Below are positions 1 through 5,550 of a stretch of DNA of 7,771 bases, piece by piece. The first letter of the stretch is position 1. Each line of letters starts with the position of its first letter. The stretch spans positions 1-7,771 of the forward strand of contig DASUMP010000284.1 of NCBI GenBank assembly GCA_036277635.1. Direction: 5' to 3'. The notes under the pieces were generated by a model that ran no database searches, was not told the DNA's origin, and worked only from the letters and a program-made list of their open reading frames with translations. The stretch comes from DASUMP01 sp036277635. GTDB taxonomy: Bacteria; Actinomycetota; Acidimicrobiia; IMCC26256; PALSA-610. The position numbers and the translations under genes are program-made.

Positions 1-483
1 GTAGAGCTCGGTGAAGACCCGGCAGTAGTGCTCACCAGTGAGCTTGCTCACCGCGTACGGCGAGCGGGGAAGGAGCGGCGCCGACTCGGGGGTCGGCAGC
101 TGTTCCGCGCCGCCGTACACGCTGCTCGAGCTCGCGAACACGACCCGGCGCGCGCCGGCTGCGTGCGCGCCGCGCAGCACGCACAGCGTGCCGTGCCCGT
201 TGACCGTGTCGGTGGGCAGCGGGTTCTCGACCGAGCGGGCGACCGCGCCGAGCGCGCCGAGGTGGAACACCAGCTCGCACCCCTCGACCGCGGTCGCAAC
301 CGCGTCGGGGTCGGCGACGCTCGCCTCGATCAACGCCACGTCGGGACGGAGGTGCTCGCGACGACCGGTGCTGAGATCGTCGAGGACGCGCACCGCGTGG
401 CCGCGAGCCACGAGCGTGTCGACGAGGTGGGAGCCGATGAATCCGGCGCCCCCGGTGACGAGTGCGGTGCCGGGCTGCTCCAC
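1..483 (-). CDS. NAD-dependent epimerase/dehydratase, SDR superfamily (partial, N-terminal 161 residues)
   Basis: Extended short-chain dehydrogenase that probably epimerises or dehydrates a nucleotide sugar in the cytoplasm. The visible part starts at a GTG (483) and runs off the left edge without a stop. Seen: the NAD-binding glycine motif TGGAGFIGSHL at residues 10-20, an acidic Asp35-Asp36 after the second strand (typical of NAD rather than NADP binding), FHLGA at 73-77, the Ser-rich strand SSSSVYG at 118-124, and the catalytic YxxxK as Tyr143-Lys147 in SPYAVSK. These are hallmarks of the UDP-glucose 4-epimerase / dTDP-glucose dehydratase group; the half that decides the substrate is missing, so the exact reaction cannot be named. 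It is divergent from ispG across a 94-bp spacer. A -10-like TACCGT lies 8 nt before the GTG and no clear Shine-Dalgarno is visible, so it may be leaderless. Family is certain; substrate unknown. Confidence 0.93.
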   Translation of the reverse strand, partial: MEQPGTALVTGGAGFIGSHLVDTLVARGHAVRVLDDLSTGRREHLRPDVALIEASVADPDAVATAVEGCELVFHLGALGAVARSVENPLPTDTVNGHGTLCVLRGAHAAGARRVVFASSSSVYGGAEQLPTPESAPLLPRSPYAVSKLTGEHYCRVFTELY

Positions 484-491
484 GGCCGCGC

Positions 492-497
492 ACGGTA
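492..497 (-). promoter_or_regulatory. candidate -10 hexamer for the epimerase gene
   Basis: On the minus strand the hexamer TACCGT fits the actinobacterial -10 pattern TANNNT and ends 8 nt before the GTG at 483. That spacing would put the transcription start at or next to the start codon, giving a leaderless mRNA, which agrees with the lack of a Shine-Dalgarno. No convincing -35 is visible. One short match could be chance. Confidence 0.3.
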
Positions 498-525
498 CCA
501 GCGCGCGTCGTGTGGAGATCGTGTG

Positions 526-550
526 CCGACCGGCGCCGGGAGCCGGTCGG
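526..550. repeat. 9-bp inverted repeat in the epimerase/ispG divergent spacer
   Basis: CCGACCGGC at 526-534 is perfectly repeated in inverse as GCCGGTCGG at 542-550, with a 7-nt spacer. The right arm covers the place where the -35 of the proposed ispG promoter would fall (about 543-548). It could therefore be an operator shared by the two divergent genes or a simple stem-loop. GC-rich repeats of this size also arise by chance, so the function is an inference. Confidence 0.45.
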
Positions 551-564
551 GGTGCGGCGGCGCC

Positions 565-572
565 GTAGCCTG
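565..572 (+). promoter_or_regulatory. candidate -10 element of ispG (GTAGCCTG), leaderless type
   Basis: TAGCCT at 566-571 fits TANNNT and ends 6 nt before the GTG start of ispG at 578, the spacing expected when transcription begins at the start codon. No Shine-Dalgarno lies before the GTG. The extended octamer GTAGNCTG also occurs upstream of the methyltransferase and cysD genes in this window, which strengthens the call. No good -35 is visible. Confidence 0.45.
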
Positions 573-577
573 GGTCC

Positions 578-1789
578 GTGCACGCGCGCCGCCTCACCCG
601 TCGACTCATGGTGGGCACCGTGCCGGTCGGTGGTGGCGCGCCGGTCAGCGTGCAGTCGATGACCACCACCAAGACCGCCGACGTCGACGGCACGCTCGCG
701 CAGATCTACGCGCTCGCCGCCGCCGGCGCCGACATCGTGCGCTGCACCTGCAACGACGAAGCCGCTGCGGAAGGGCTCGCGCAGATCGTGCCCCGCTCGC
801 CGGTGCCGATCGTCGCCGACATCCACTTCCAGTACCGGCTCGCGCTCGGCGCACTTGAAGCCGGTGTGCAGGCGCTGCGGCTCAACCCCGGCAACATCCG
901 GCGGCCCGAGCACATCAAGGCCGTCGCCGCCGAGGCGCGCGACCGCGGCGTACCGATCCGCATCGGCGTCAACGCCGGGTCGCTCGACCCCGCGATGGCG
1001 GAGCAGCACGGCGGGATCACCCCCGAGGCGCTCGTCGCCTCCGCGATGCACGAGCTCGACCTGTTCCGCGAGGTCGACTTCGACGACGTGAAGATCTCGG
1101 TGAAGGCGTCGAACGTCGCGCTGATGATCGACGCCTACCGGCTGCTCGCCGACACGACCGACCATCCGCTGCACCTCGGCGTCACCGAAGCCGGACCGCC
1201 ACCCGCGGGGCTGGTGAAGTCGACCGCCGGGATCGGCACGCTGCTCGCCGAGGGCATCGGCGACACGATCCGCTACTCGCTCACCGCCGATCCGGTCGAG
1301 GAGGCGCGGGCCGGCCGCACGCTGCTCGAGGCGCTCGGGTTGCGCGAGCGCAAGGGCCTCGATCTGATCGCGTGCCCGTCGTGCGGGCGCGCCGAGGTGG
1401 ATGTCATCAAGGTCGCGTCCGAGGCGCAGGCGGCGCTCGAGTCGCGCAACATCCCGCTGCAGGTCGCGGTGATGGGGTGCGTCGTGAACGGTCCCGGCGA
1501 GGCACGCGAAGCCGACCTCGGGATCGCCGCGGGGCGCGGCAAGGGCCACCTGTTCGTGCGGGGCCAGGTCGTGCGGGTCGTGCCCGAAGCCGAGATGGTC
1601 GCCGCGCTCGTCGCCGAGGCCGAAGCGATCATGGCCGAAGGCATCGACGCGCGGCTCGCGGCCGCCGACGTCGATGCCGAGGCGATCGCGGCGGCGACGC
1701 GCGACGAGCTGTTGCAGATCCAGGGCACCGACGCGAACCAATCCGCCGCGCGCATCGCACGCATCCGGGCCGTGGCCGGCGACGAGTGA
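578..1789 (+). CDS. ispG: 4-hydroxy-3-methylbut-2-enyl diphosphate synthase IspG (GcpE)
   Basis: Cytoplasmic [4Fe-4S] enzyme of the MEP pathway. It converts 2-C-methyl-D-erythritol 2,4-cyclodiphosphate to (E)-4-hydroxy-3-methylbut-2-enyl diphosphate using two electrons from a reduced carrier. The 403-residue protein has the family N-terminus VGTVPVGGGAPVSVQSMTTT (12-31) leading into a TIM-barrel domain. Its C-terminal iron-sulfur domain contains CPSCGR (Cys266, Cys269) and GCVVNGPGE (Cys301, Glu308), which gives the three cluster cysteines and the conserved glutamate. All key residues are present. The GTG at 578 is the most upstream possible start because an in-frame TAG lies at 566-568; the next candidate, ATG at 608, would cut very close to the conserved motif. 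The last ~50 residues form an Ala/Asp/Glu-rich tail, so the protein is somewhat longer than the E. coli enzyme. The stop overlaps the next gene's start, and dxr and the rseP-type protease often found beside ispG in actinobacteria are absent here. Confidence 0.98.
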   Translation: MHARRLTRRLMVGTVPVGGGAPVSVQSMTTTKTADVDGTLAQIYALAAAGADIVRCTCNDEAAAEGLAQIVPRSPVPIVADIHFQYRLALGALEAGVQALRLNPGNIRRPEHIKAVAAEARDRGVPIRIGVNAGSLDPAMAEQHGGITPEALVASAMHELDLFREVDFDDVKISVKASNVALMIDAYRLLADTTDHPLHLGVTEAGPPPAGLVKSTAGIGTLLAEGIGDTIRYSLTADPVEEARAGRTLLEALGLRERKGLDLIACPSCGRAEVDVIKVASEAQAALESRNIPLQVAVMGCVVNGPGEAREADLGIAAGRGKGHLFVRGQVVRVVPEAEMVAALVAEAEAIMAEGIDARLAAADVDAEAIAAATRDELLQIQGTDANQSAARIARIRAVAGDE

Positions 1790-2721
1790 CCCCGGCGACT
1801 GACGCCACGGTGCCCGCGCCGGCGCGCGTCCCGGGCATGTGCTCGATCATCGTCCCCGCGTACAACGTCGAACGCTGGGTCGCGGCTGCGCTCGACTCCG
1901 CGCTGACGCAGACGTATCGACCACTGGAGGTCGTCGTCGTCGACGACGGCTCCACCGACGGCACCGCTGCCGTCCTCGCGCGCTACGCCGACCACCCCGA
2001 CGTCGTGCTCGTCAGCCAGGAGAACCGCGGTCTCGCGGGCGCGCGCAACGCCGGCCTCGCAGTGGCGCGGGGCGAGTACGTCGGCCTCCTCGACGCCGAC
2101 GATCTCTGGGACCCCGAGCGGACGACGCGCTGCATCGAGCGCTTGGCGCGCGACCCCGACGTCGGGTGGGTCACGAGCGATCTGCGGGTGCTCGAGGGGG
2201 AGGTCCGCACCGACGAGACGCAGTACCGGGACCGGCGGCGCCAGCCGTTCGTCGACGACGACCAGCTGCGCGTGATCGTCCGCGACAACTTCGTGTGCCA
2301 CTCGGCGGTGATCCGCCGCGACCTCTTCGACCGGTTCGGTCCGTTCGACGTCGCGTTGCGGCGCGCCGAGGACTACGACCTCTGGATCCGGTTCTTGCTC
2401 GGCGGCAGCCGGGTCGCGCTCGTCGACGAGCCGCTCGGCTGGTACCGGATCCGCCCCGACAGCCTCAGCGCCGACCTCGACGCACAGTGGAGCGCCCACC
2501 TCGCGGTGCTCGAGAAGCACCTCGACGCGTTGACGGCTCGCGGCATCGGCGTCCCCGTCGCCGTCGCGCGCGACATCGCGCAGGTGCGGGCGCGGCGCGG
2601 CGATCGTCGGGGTGCGGCGCGCGCGGCGTTGCAGGCGGCCCGCGCCCCCGACGTGCGGCTCGTCGCGCGCACCCGCCTGCTCCTCGGGGCGGCGCGGGCG
2701 CGAGCCGGTCTGTCCGTCTGA
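1786..2721 (+). CDS. family 2 (GT-A fold) glycosyltransferase
   Basis: Inverting-type glycosyltransferase that transfers a sugar from a nucleotide-sugar donor; acceptor and donor are unknown. With the GTG start at 1786 the protein has 311 residues. Seen: the GT2 opening strand SIIVPAYNVERW (20-31), VVVVDDGSTDG (49-59), the nucleotide-contact stretch ENRGLAGARNAG (79-90), the metal-binding DxD-type motif LDADDLW (102-108), and AEDYDLWIR (194-202), which carries the usual ED..W acceptor/catalytic signature. No transmembrane segment is evident, so it probably acts on the cytoplasmic side of the membrane. The Arg/Ala-rich C-terminus is not recognisable as a domain. GTG 1786 is chosen because it shares GTGA with the ispG stop, implying translational coupling; GTG 1810 and ATG 1837 are weaker alternatives, the last lying only two codons before the first core strand. 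Context suggests cell-surface glycan or glycolipid synthesis. Confidence 0.92.
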   Translation: MTPATDATVPAPARVPGMCSIIVPAYNVERWVAAALDSALTQTYRPLEVVVVDDGSTDGTAAVLARYADHPDVVLVSQENRGLAGARNAGLAVARGEYVGLLDADDLWDPERTTRCIERLARDPDVGWVTSDLRVLEGEVRTDETQYRDRRRQPFVDDDQLRVIVRDNFVCHSAVIRRDLFDRFGPFDVALRRAEDYDLWIRFLLGGSRVALVDEPLGWYRIRPDSLSADLDAQWSAHLAVLEKHLDALTARGIGVPVAVARDIAQVRARRGDRRGAARAALQAARAPDVRLVARTRLLLGAARARAGLSV

Positions 2722-2730
2722 GCGGGCCAC

Positions 2731-2760
2731 GTAGCATCGCGACGAGCCCGCGACCGAGGA
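2731..2760 (+). promoter_or_regulatory. candidate promoter and ribosome binding site for the MBL-fold gene
   Basis: In the 52-bp gap after the glycosyltransferase, TAGCAT at 2732-2737 fits the TANNNT -10 pattern and GAGGA at 2756-2760 could serve as Shine-Dalgarno, although its 13-nt distance to the ATG at 2774 is long. Read-through from the ispG-glycosyltransferase transcript is equally possible. Weak evidence. Confidence 0.25.
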
Positions 2761-2773
2761 CGCACGCGCACCC

Positions 2774-4168
2774 ATGGCCGTCGACACACCCGAGCTGGGA
2801 TTCGACACGATCGGCAACGCCACGCTGATCGCCTACGACGGCGGTCCCGTCCTCGCCACCGATCCGTGGCTCGACGGCTCGCCCTACTTCGGGAGCTGGA
2901 CGCTCTCGCACGAGGTCCCCGCCGAGCAGCGCGCCGCGATCGCTGCGTGCGAGTACGTGTGGATCTCCCACGGGCACCCCGACCACCTCTCGATGGAATC
3001 GCTCGCGCCCCTGCGCCACGCGCAGCTGCTCCTGCCCGATCACGTCGGGCACCGGATCCGCGACGCCCTCGTCGCCGACGGCTACTCGGTGCGCGTCCTC
3101 GCTGACCGCACGTGGCACCAGCTGTCGCCGCGGGTGCGGGTCGCGTGCGTCGCTGACCCGAACCAAGACGGCGTGCTCCTCGTCGATCTCGACGGCGTGC
3201 TCGTCGTCGACGCGAACGACGCGAGCGAGCGGGGCTGGGAGTACTGGGTGCGGCGGGAGGTGCGTTCCCATCGGGTCGCGTTCCTGCTCGCGCTCTCCGG
3301 CTACGGCGACGCCGACATGCTCAACTATCTCGACGAGTCCGGCGCGCGCATCGAGCCGTACGCGGCGCGCAAGGTGCCGCCCGGGCCGGCGATCCAGCGC
3401 CGGGTCGACTGGTTCGGCGCCCGCTACTTCGTGCCGTTCGCGTCGATGCACCGCTACCAGCGCGCCGACAGCGTGTGGGCCAACGAGTACACGACCCCGG
3501 TCAGCGAGCACGCGCGCGGCTTCGCGTCGACGCGCGCCGAGATCCTTCCCGCGTTCGTGCGCTACGACTGTCTCGCCGGCACCGCCACGGCGCTCGACCC
3601 GCCGGAGGCCGTGCTGTCGGTGCGCGAACCCGCCGAGTTCGGCGACGACTGGGCCGAGTCGCTCACCGCCGACGACCGCGCCGCCATCGACGCCTACTTC
3701 GGCGCGATCACCACCCTGCGCGACGTCGTCGATCGGATCGAGCTCGCGGTCGGGGCCACCGAGCACGTCGTCACGACCGGCGGTCGTACCGGTCGGGCCG
3801 TGCGCTTCGAGGTGCCGCGCGCGTCGCTGATGGCCGCGGTGCGATGGCAGGTGTTCGACGACCTCCTCATCGGCAACTTCATGCGCACCCGCCTGATCGG
3901 CGACTGGCCGACCGGCTCGCTCAACCCCGATTTCACCGCCACGGTGTGCAAGTACGCCGACAACGGTCTCGCCCGCACGCCCGCCGAGCTGCGCGCGTAC
4001 ACCGCCGCGTACTGGCGGCGCGCGCCGCTCGACATGGCCCGCCACGAGCTGCGCACGCGCAGTGCCGGCCTCGTCCGCAAGTCGGCGCGCTGGACGCGGG
4101 CGCGCGTCTCGGAGGGTTCGCTCCCGCACCGCGTCGGCCGCAAGGTCTACGAGCGCGTCGGCCGCTGA
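2774..4168 (+). CDS. MBL-fold metallohydrolase-like protein resembling CMP-Neu5Ac hydroxylase (CMAH) without the Rieske domain
   Basis: A 464-residue protein beginning directly with a metallo-beta-lactamase fold. Seen: TDPWLDG (29-35), FGSWTLSHEVP (39-49), the metal site ISHGHPDHLS (64-73, His66/His68/Asp70/His71), then NQDGVLLVDLDG (130-141) followed by VVDANDA (144-150). The usual third histidine of the fold is not apparent before Asp132. Further on are a SGYGDADMLNY stretch and an ARYFVPFASMHRYQ stretch. From memory, this order of motifs parallels the non-Rieske part of CMP-N-acetylneuraminate hydroxylase. The Rieske domain that precedes it in CMAH is absent, as are the CxH/CxxH cluster ligands. 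Function is therefore unknown; a hydrolase or isomerase on a nucleotide sugar or glycan precursor is a guess. The C-terminal ~40 residues are Arg-rich and basic. UlaG-like lactonase or another MBL family is the alternative. It sits 52 bp after the glycosyltransferase on the same strand. Confidence 0.85.
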   Translation: MAVDTPELGFDTIGNATLIAYDGGPVLATDPWLDGSPYFGSWTLSHEVPAEQRAAIAACEYVWISHGHPDHLSMESLAPLRHAQLLLPDHVGHRIRDALVADGYSVRVLADRTWHQLSPRVRVACVADPNQDGVLLVDLDGVLVVDANDASERGWEYWVRREVRSHRVAFLLALSGYGDADMLNYLDESGARIEPYAARKVPPGPAIQRRVDWFGARYFVPFASMHRYQRADSVWANEYTTPVSEHARGFASTRAEILPAFVRYDCLAGTATALDPPEAVLSVREPAEFGDDWAESLTADDRAAIDAYFGAITTLRDVVDRIELAVGATEHVVTTGGRTGRAVRFEVPRASLMAAVRWQVFDDLLIGNFMRTRLIGDWPTGSLNPDFTATVCKYADNGLARTPAELRAYTAAYWRRAPLDMARHELRTRSAGLVRKSARWTRARVSEGSLPHRVGRKVYERVGR

Positions 4169-4187
4169 CCCCGCCCTCGACGAGCGC

Positions 4188-4565
4188 TCAGGGGAGGGTG
4201 CCGCCCGAAAGGCAGAACTCGTTGCCTTCGATGTCGCGCAGCACCACGTTGCGGTAGTGGGCCGCGATGTCGGGCGGGAACTCCTCCTCCCACGCGATCG
4301 TGGCCCCCAACGCCTCGAGCCGCGCGAGCTCCGCATCGAGGTCGGCGAGCGCGCCGGCGGAGCACCCGACGTGCACTCGGTTCTTCGTCGACTTCGGCTC
4401 GGGAACGCGCACGAACTCGAGGTGGATCCCGCCGGTCGGTGGCCCGCAGATCGCGCCGTTCCCGTCGGGGTACACCGCGACGCCGCCCCAGCGGAGCGCC
4501 TCGTTCCAGAAGTGGGCGACTCGCTCGGGATCCGCGCAGTCGATCGTGACGCAGTCGATCTCCAT
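4188..4565 (-). CDS. VOC superfamily / glyoxalase-like domain protein
   Basis: Small single-domain protein of 125 residues made of two beta-alpha-beta-beta-beta modules, the vicinal oxygen chelate fold. Seen: the opening VTIDCADPERVAHFWNEAL (6-24), typical of the glyoxalase-like subgroup with an FW after the first helix; IHLEFVRVPEPK (47-58); the second module opening NRVHVGC (62-68); the helix LADLDAELARLEALGAT (73-89); and the closing VLRDIEGNEFCL (108-119). His65 and Glu116 sit at usual metal-ligand positions, with His48 or Glu50 as further candidates. Members include dioxygenases, glyoxalases and drug-binding resistance proteins; this subgroup is mostly uncharacterised and I do not assign a reaction. 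It lies 14 bp downstream of the methyltransferase and is probably co-transcribed with it. The ATG at 4565 lies inside a perfect 14-bp palindrome, and no Shine-Dalgarno is obvious. Confidence 0.88.
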   Translation of the reverse strand: MEIDCVTIDCADPERVAHFWNEALRWGGVAVYPDGNGAICGPPTGGIHLEFVRVPEPKSTKNRVHVGCSAGALADLDAELARLEALGATIAWEEEFPPDIAAHYRNVVLRDIEGNEFCLSGGTLP

Positions 4566-4575
4566 CGCGCGATGG
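4562..4575. repeat. perfect 14-bp palindrome over the VOC start codon
   Basis: CCATCGCGCGATGG is its own reverse complement and covers the ATG of the VOC gene and the upstream spacer. In mRNA it could fold as a 5-bp stem with a GCGC loop that hides the start codon, or it could bind a dimeric protein as DNA. The sequence is certain; the role is inferred, and 14-bp palindromes do occur by chance in GC-rich DNA. Confidence 0.4.
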
Positions 4576-4579
4576 TCGC

Positions 4580-5374
4580 TCAGTCGATGCGCTCGGTCCA
4601 GTACGCGTCGACTCGGTAGGGGATCGCGAGGTCGGTGCGGCCGCGGGTGTCAGGATGCGTGGCCACGATCTCGCGCACGTGCGCCAGGACGTGCGCCTGT
4701 TCGTCGGGTGGCAGCACCGCCACGTGGCTCACCCCCCGGATCCGCTCGACCACGAGCTCGGGCGTCATCGGCTGTTCGTGGCGGAACGTCGCGGTCACGA
4801 GCGGCGTGAACCCCGGCGCGTGGTCGACGTGCTCTTCTCGCCACGCGTGCGAGTCGACGCCGGCCACGTTGCCGTCGTGCTCGCGCCACGGCGCCCGCTT
4901 CTCGACGTGGTCCATCACCGACCAGATGCGGTCGACCCAGTCGACCGAGCGGTCTCGGGAGTTCCATACGAGTCCGAGGCGGCCGCCGACCCGCAACGCT
5001 CGCCGGAGCGAGGTGAGCGCGGCCGGGGCGTCGAACCAGTGGAACGCCTGCGCGACCGTGACCGCGTCGAGCGAGCCGTCGCGGAACGGCAGCCGCTCGG
5101 CCGTCGCGGCGATCACCGGGACGCCCGGCGTCGTCCGCCGCAGCTCGTCGCGCATACCGCCCACGGGCTCCGCGGCCACGAGGTCGGCGCCGAGCGGCGC
5201 GAGCAGCCGGGTGAAGATCCCGGTGCCGGCGGCGAGGTCGAGCACGCGCACGCCGGGGCCGAGCCGCAGGTGCTCGACGAACCACGCGATCGCGTCCGGC
5301 GGATACGACGGTCGCGACCGTGCGTACGTCGCCGCCTCGGCCCCGAACCCCTCCGCCGCGACCTCGTGCACCAT
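4580..5374 (-). CDS. class I SAM-dependent methyltransferase
   Basis: Cytoplasmic S-adenosylmethionine-dependent methyltransferase of 264 residues; substrate unknown. Seen: an N-terminal YARSRPSYPPDAIAWF (17-32), characteristic of a subgroup that includes the trans-aconitate/small-molecule methyltransferases of the Tmt1/Crg1 type; the SAM-binding motif I VLDLAAGTGIFT (44-55); the acidic residue Glu69 after strand 2; AERLPFRDGSLDAVTVAQAFHWFD (92-115), the Methyltransf_11-type motif with the FHWFD signature; and LVWNSRD after strand 5. The start is placed at ATG 5374: a TTG at 5479 would also keep the frame open, but that adds 35 low-complexity residues coded by a palindrome and G-runs, and GTAGGCTG sits 7 nt before 5374 as a leaderless-type -10. 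It is first in a likely two-gene unit with the VOC gene and lies 176 bp downstream of cysN. Confidence 0.91.
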   Translation of the reverse strand: MVHEVAAEGFGAEAATYARSRPSYPPDAIAWFVEHLRLGPGVRVLDLAAGTGIFTRLLAPLGADLVAAEPVGGMRDELRRTTPGVPVIAATAERLPFRDGSLDAVTVAQAFHWFDAPAALTSLRRALRVGGRLGLVWNSRDRSVDWVDRIWSVMDHVEKRAPWREHDGNVAGVDSHAWREEHVDHAPGFTPLVTATFRHEQPMTPELVVERIRGVSHVAVLPPDEQAHVLAHVREIVATHPDTRGRTDLAIPYRVDAYWTERID

Positions 5375-5380
5375 CGCCCC

Positions 5381-5388
5381 CAGCCTAC
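5381..5388 (-). promoter_or_regulatory. candidate -10 element of the methyltransferase (GTAGGCTG), leaderless type
   Basis: On the minus strand TAGGCT (5387-5382) fits TANNNT and ends 7 nt before the ATG at 5374, so transcription would begin at or next to the start codon. The same GTAGNCTG octamer precedes ispG and cysD. A G-run (5381-5377) between the hexamer and the ATG could alternatively act as a weak Shine-Dalgarno. No -35 is recognisable in the G-rich DNA upstream. Confidence 0.45.
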
Positions 5389-5391
5389 GAA

Positions 5392-5413
5392 CCCCCATCG
5401 CCCCGCCCGCCCC
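5392..5413 (-). other. putative G-quadruplex motif, minus strand, upstream of the methyltransferase
   Basis: Read on the minus strand there are four G-runs of 4, 3, 4 and 5 bases separated by loops of 1, 1 and 4 nt, which meets the usual G3+N1-7 rule. It lies just upstream of the proposed -10 and overlaps the expected -35 region. Folding in the cell is not shown by sequence. Confidence 0.4.
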
Positions 5414-5430
5414 GTCGCAACGACGCGAAA

Positions 5431-5485
5431 CCGGCTTTGTGCGCCCAGCGCGTCGAAATTCGACGCGTACGCCGCACAAAGCCGG
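5431..5485. repeat. 55-nt composite palindrome between cysN and the methyltransferase; candidate terminator or extragenic palindrome
   Basis: The outer arms CCGGCTTTGTGCG (5431-5443) and CGCACAAAGCCGG (5473-5485) are perfect 13-bp inverted repeats. Inside them, CGCGTCGAA (5449-5457) and TTCGACGCG (5459-5467) form a second perfect 9-bp inverted repeat. Both share the same centre, base 5458, and are separated by a small internal mismatch of about 5 nt on each side that includes a G-T wobble and one pair. It lies 66 nt past the cysN stop. As cysDN RNA it would form a long hairpin, but it is followed only by UUUCGCG rather than a U-tract, so it would be an atypical intrinsic terminator. A dispersed extragenic palindrome or a protein-binding site is also possible. 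Confidence 0.75.
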
Positions 5486-5499
5486 AAGTCGGCGCGCGC

Positions 5500-5529
5500 G
5501 GGGAAGCGAGGGGGGTGGGGTGAGCGGGG
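5500..5529 (+). other. putative G-quadruplex motif, plus strand, downstream of cysN
   Basis: Four G-runs of 4, 6, 4 and 4 bases with loops of 6, 1 and 5 nt lie on the plus strand between the cysN stop and the 55-nt palindrome. The plus strand is the template strand for cysDN, so the transcript carries C-runs. It mirrors the minus-strand G-runs on the other side of the palindrome. Structure is predicted from the pattern only. Confidence 0.4.
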
Positions 5530-5550
5530 ACCGCGGGTGAGCCGGGTGGC

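Noticed and set aside
32..1741. Very long open minus-strand frame opposite ispG
   Set aside because: It is rich in Arg, Gly and Asp without any domain motif and runs antisense to ispG, whose active-site motifs are intact; it stays open because of the high GC content. The real minus-strand gene at the left edge (1-483) is in a different frame.
1372..1785. Possible longer glycosyltransferase reading upstream of 1786
   Set aside because: The frame is open upstream but overlaps the C-terminal iron-sulfur domain of ispG and gives Arg/Gly-rich nonsense; the GT2 fold begins about 20 residues after GTG 1786.
2774..3100. Rieske [2Fe-2S] domain expected for a CMAH-type enzyme
   Set aside because: No CxH plus CxxH pair is found in this protein, and the frame begins directly with the MBL fold.
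4169..4187. Bidirectional terminator between the convergent MBL and VOC genes
   Set aside because: The 19-bp gap holds only a trivial 4-bp inverted repeat and no T-tract, so a terminator cannot be supported.
2465..4336. Long open minus-strand frame opposite the MBL-fold gene
   Set aside because: Low-complexity Arg/Gly/Val-rich translation with no recognisable domain, fully antisense to a gene with clear motifs and overlapping the VOC gene in another frame; a composition artefact.
5413..5425. Small 5-bp stem with 3-nt loop next to the large palindrome
   Set aside because: CGTCG/CGACG around CAA is too short to stand apart from chance in GC-rich DNA; it may only be part of the larger quasi-symmetric region.
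5375..5479. N-terminal extension of the methyltransferase from a TTG at 5479
   Set aside because: The extra 35 codons are read from half of the palindrome and a run of G, have no resemblance to the family N-terminus, and pass through the likely -10 element; ATG 5374 gives the usual family start.
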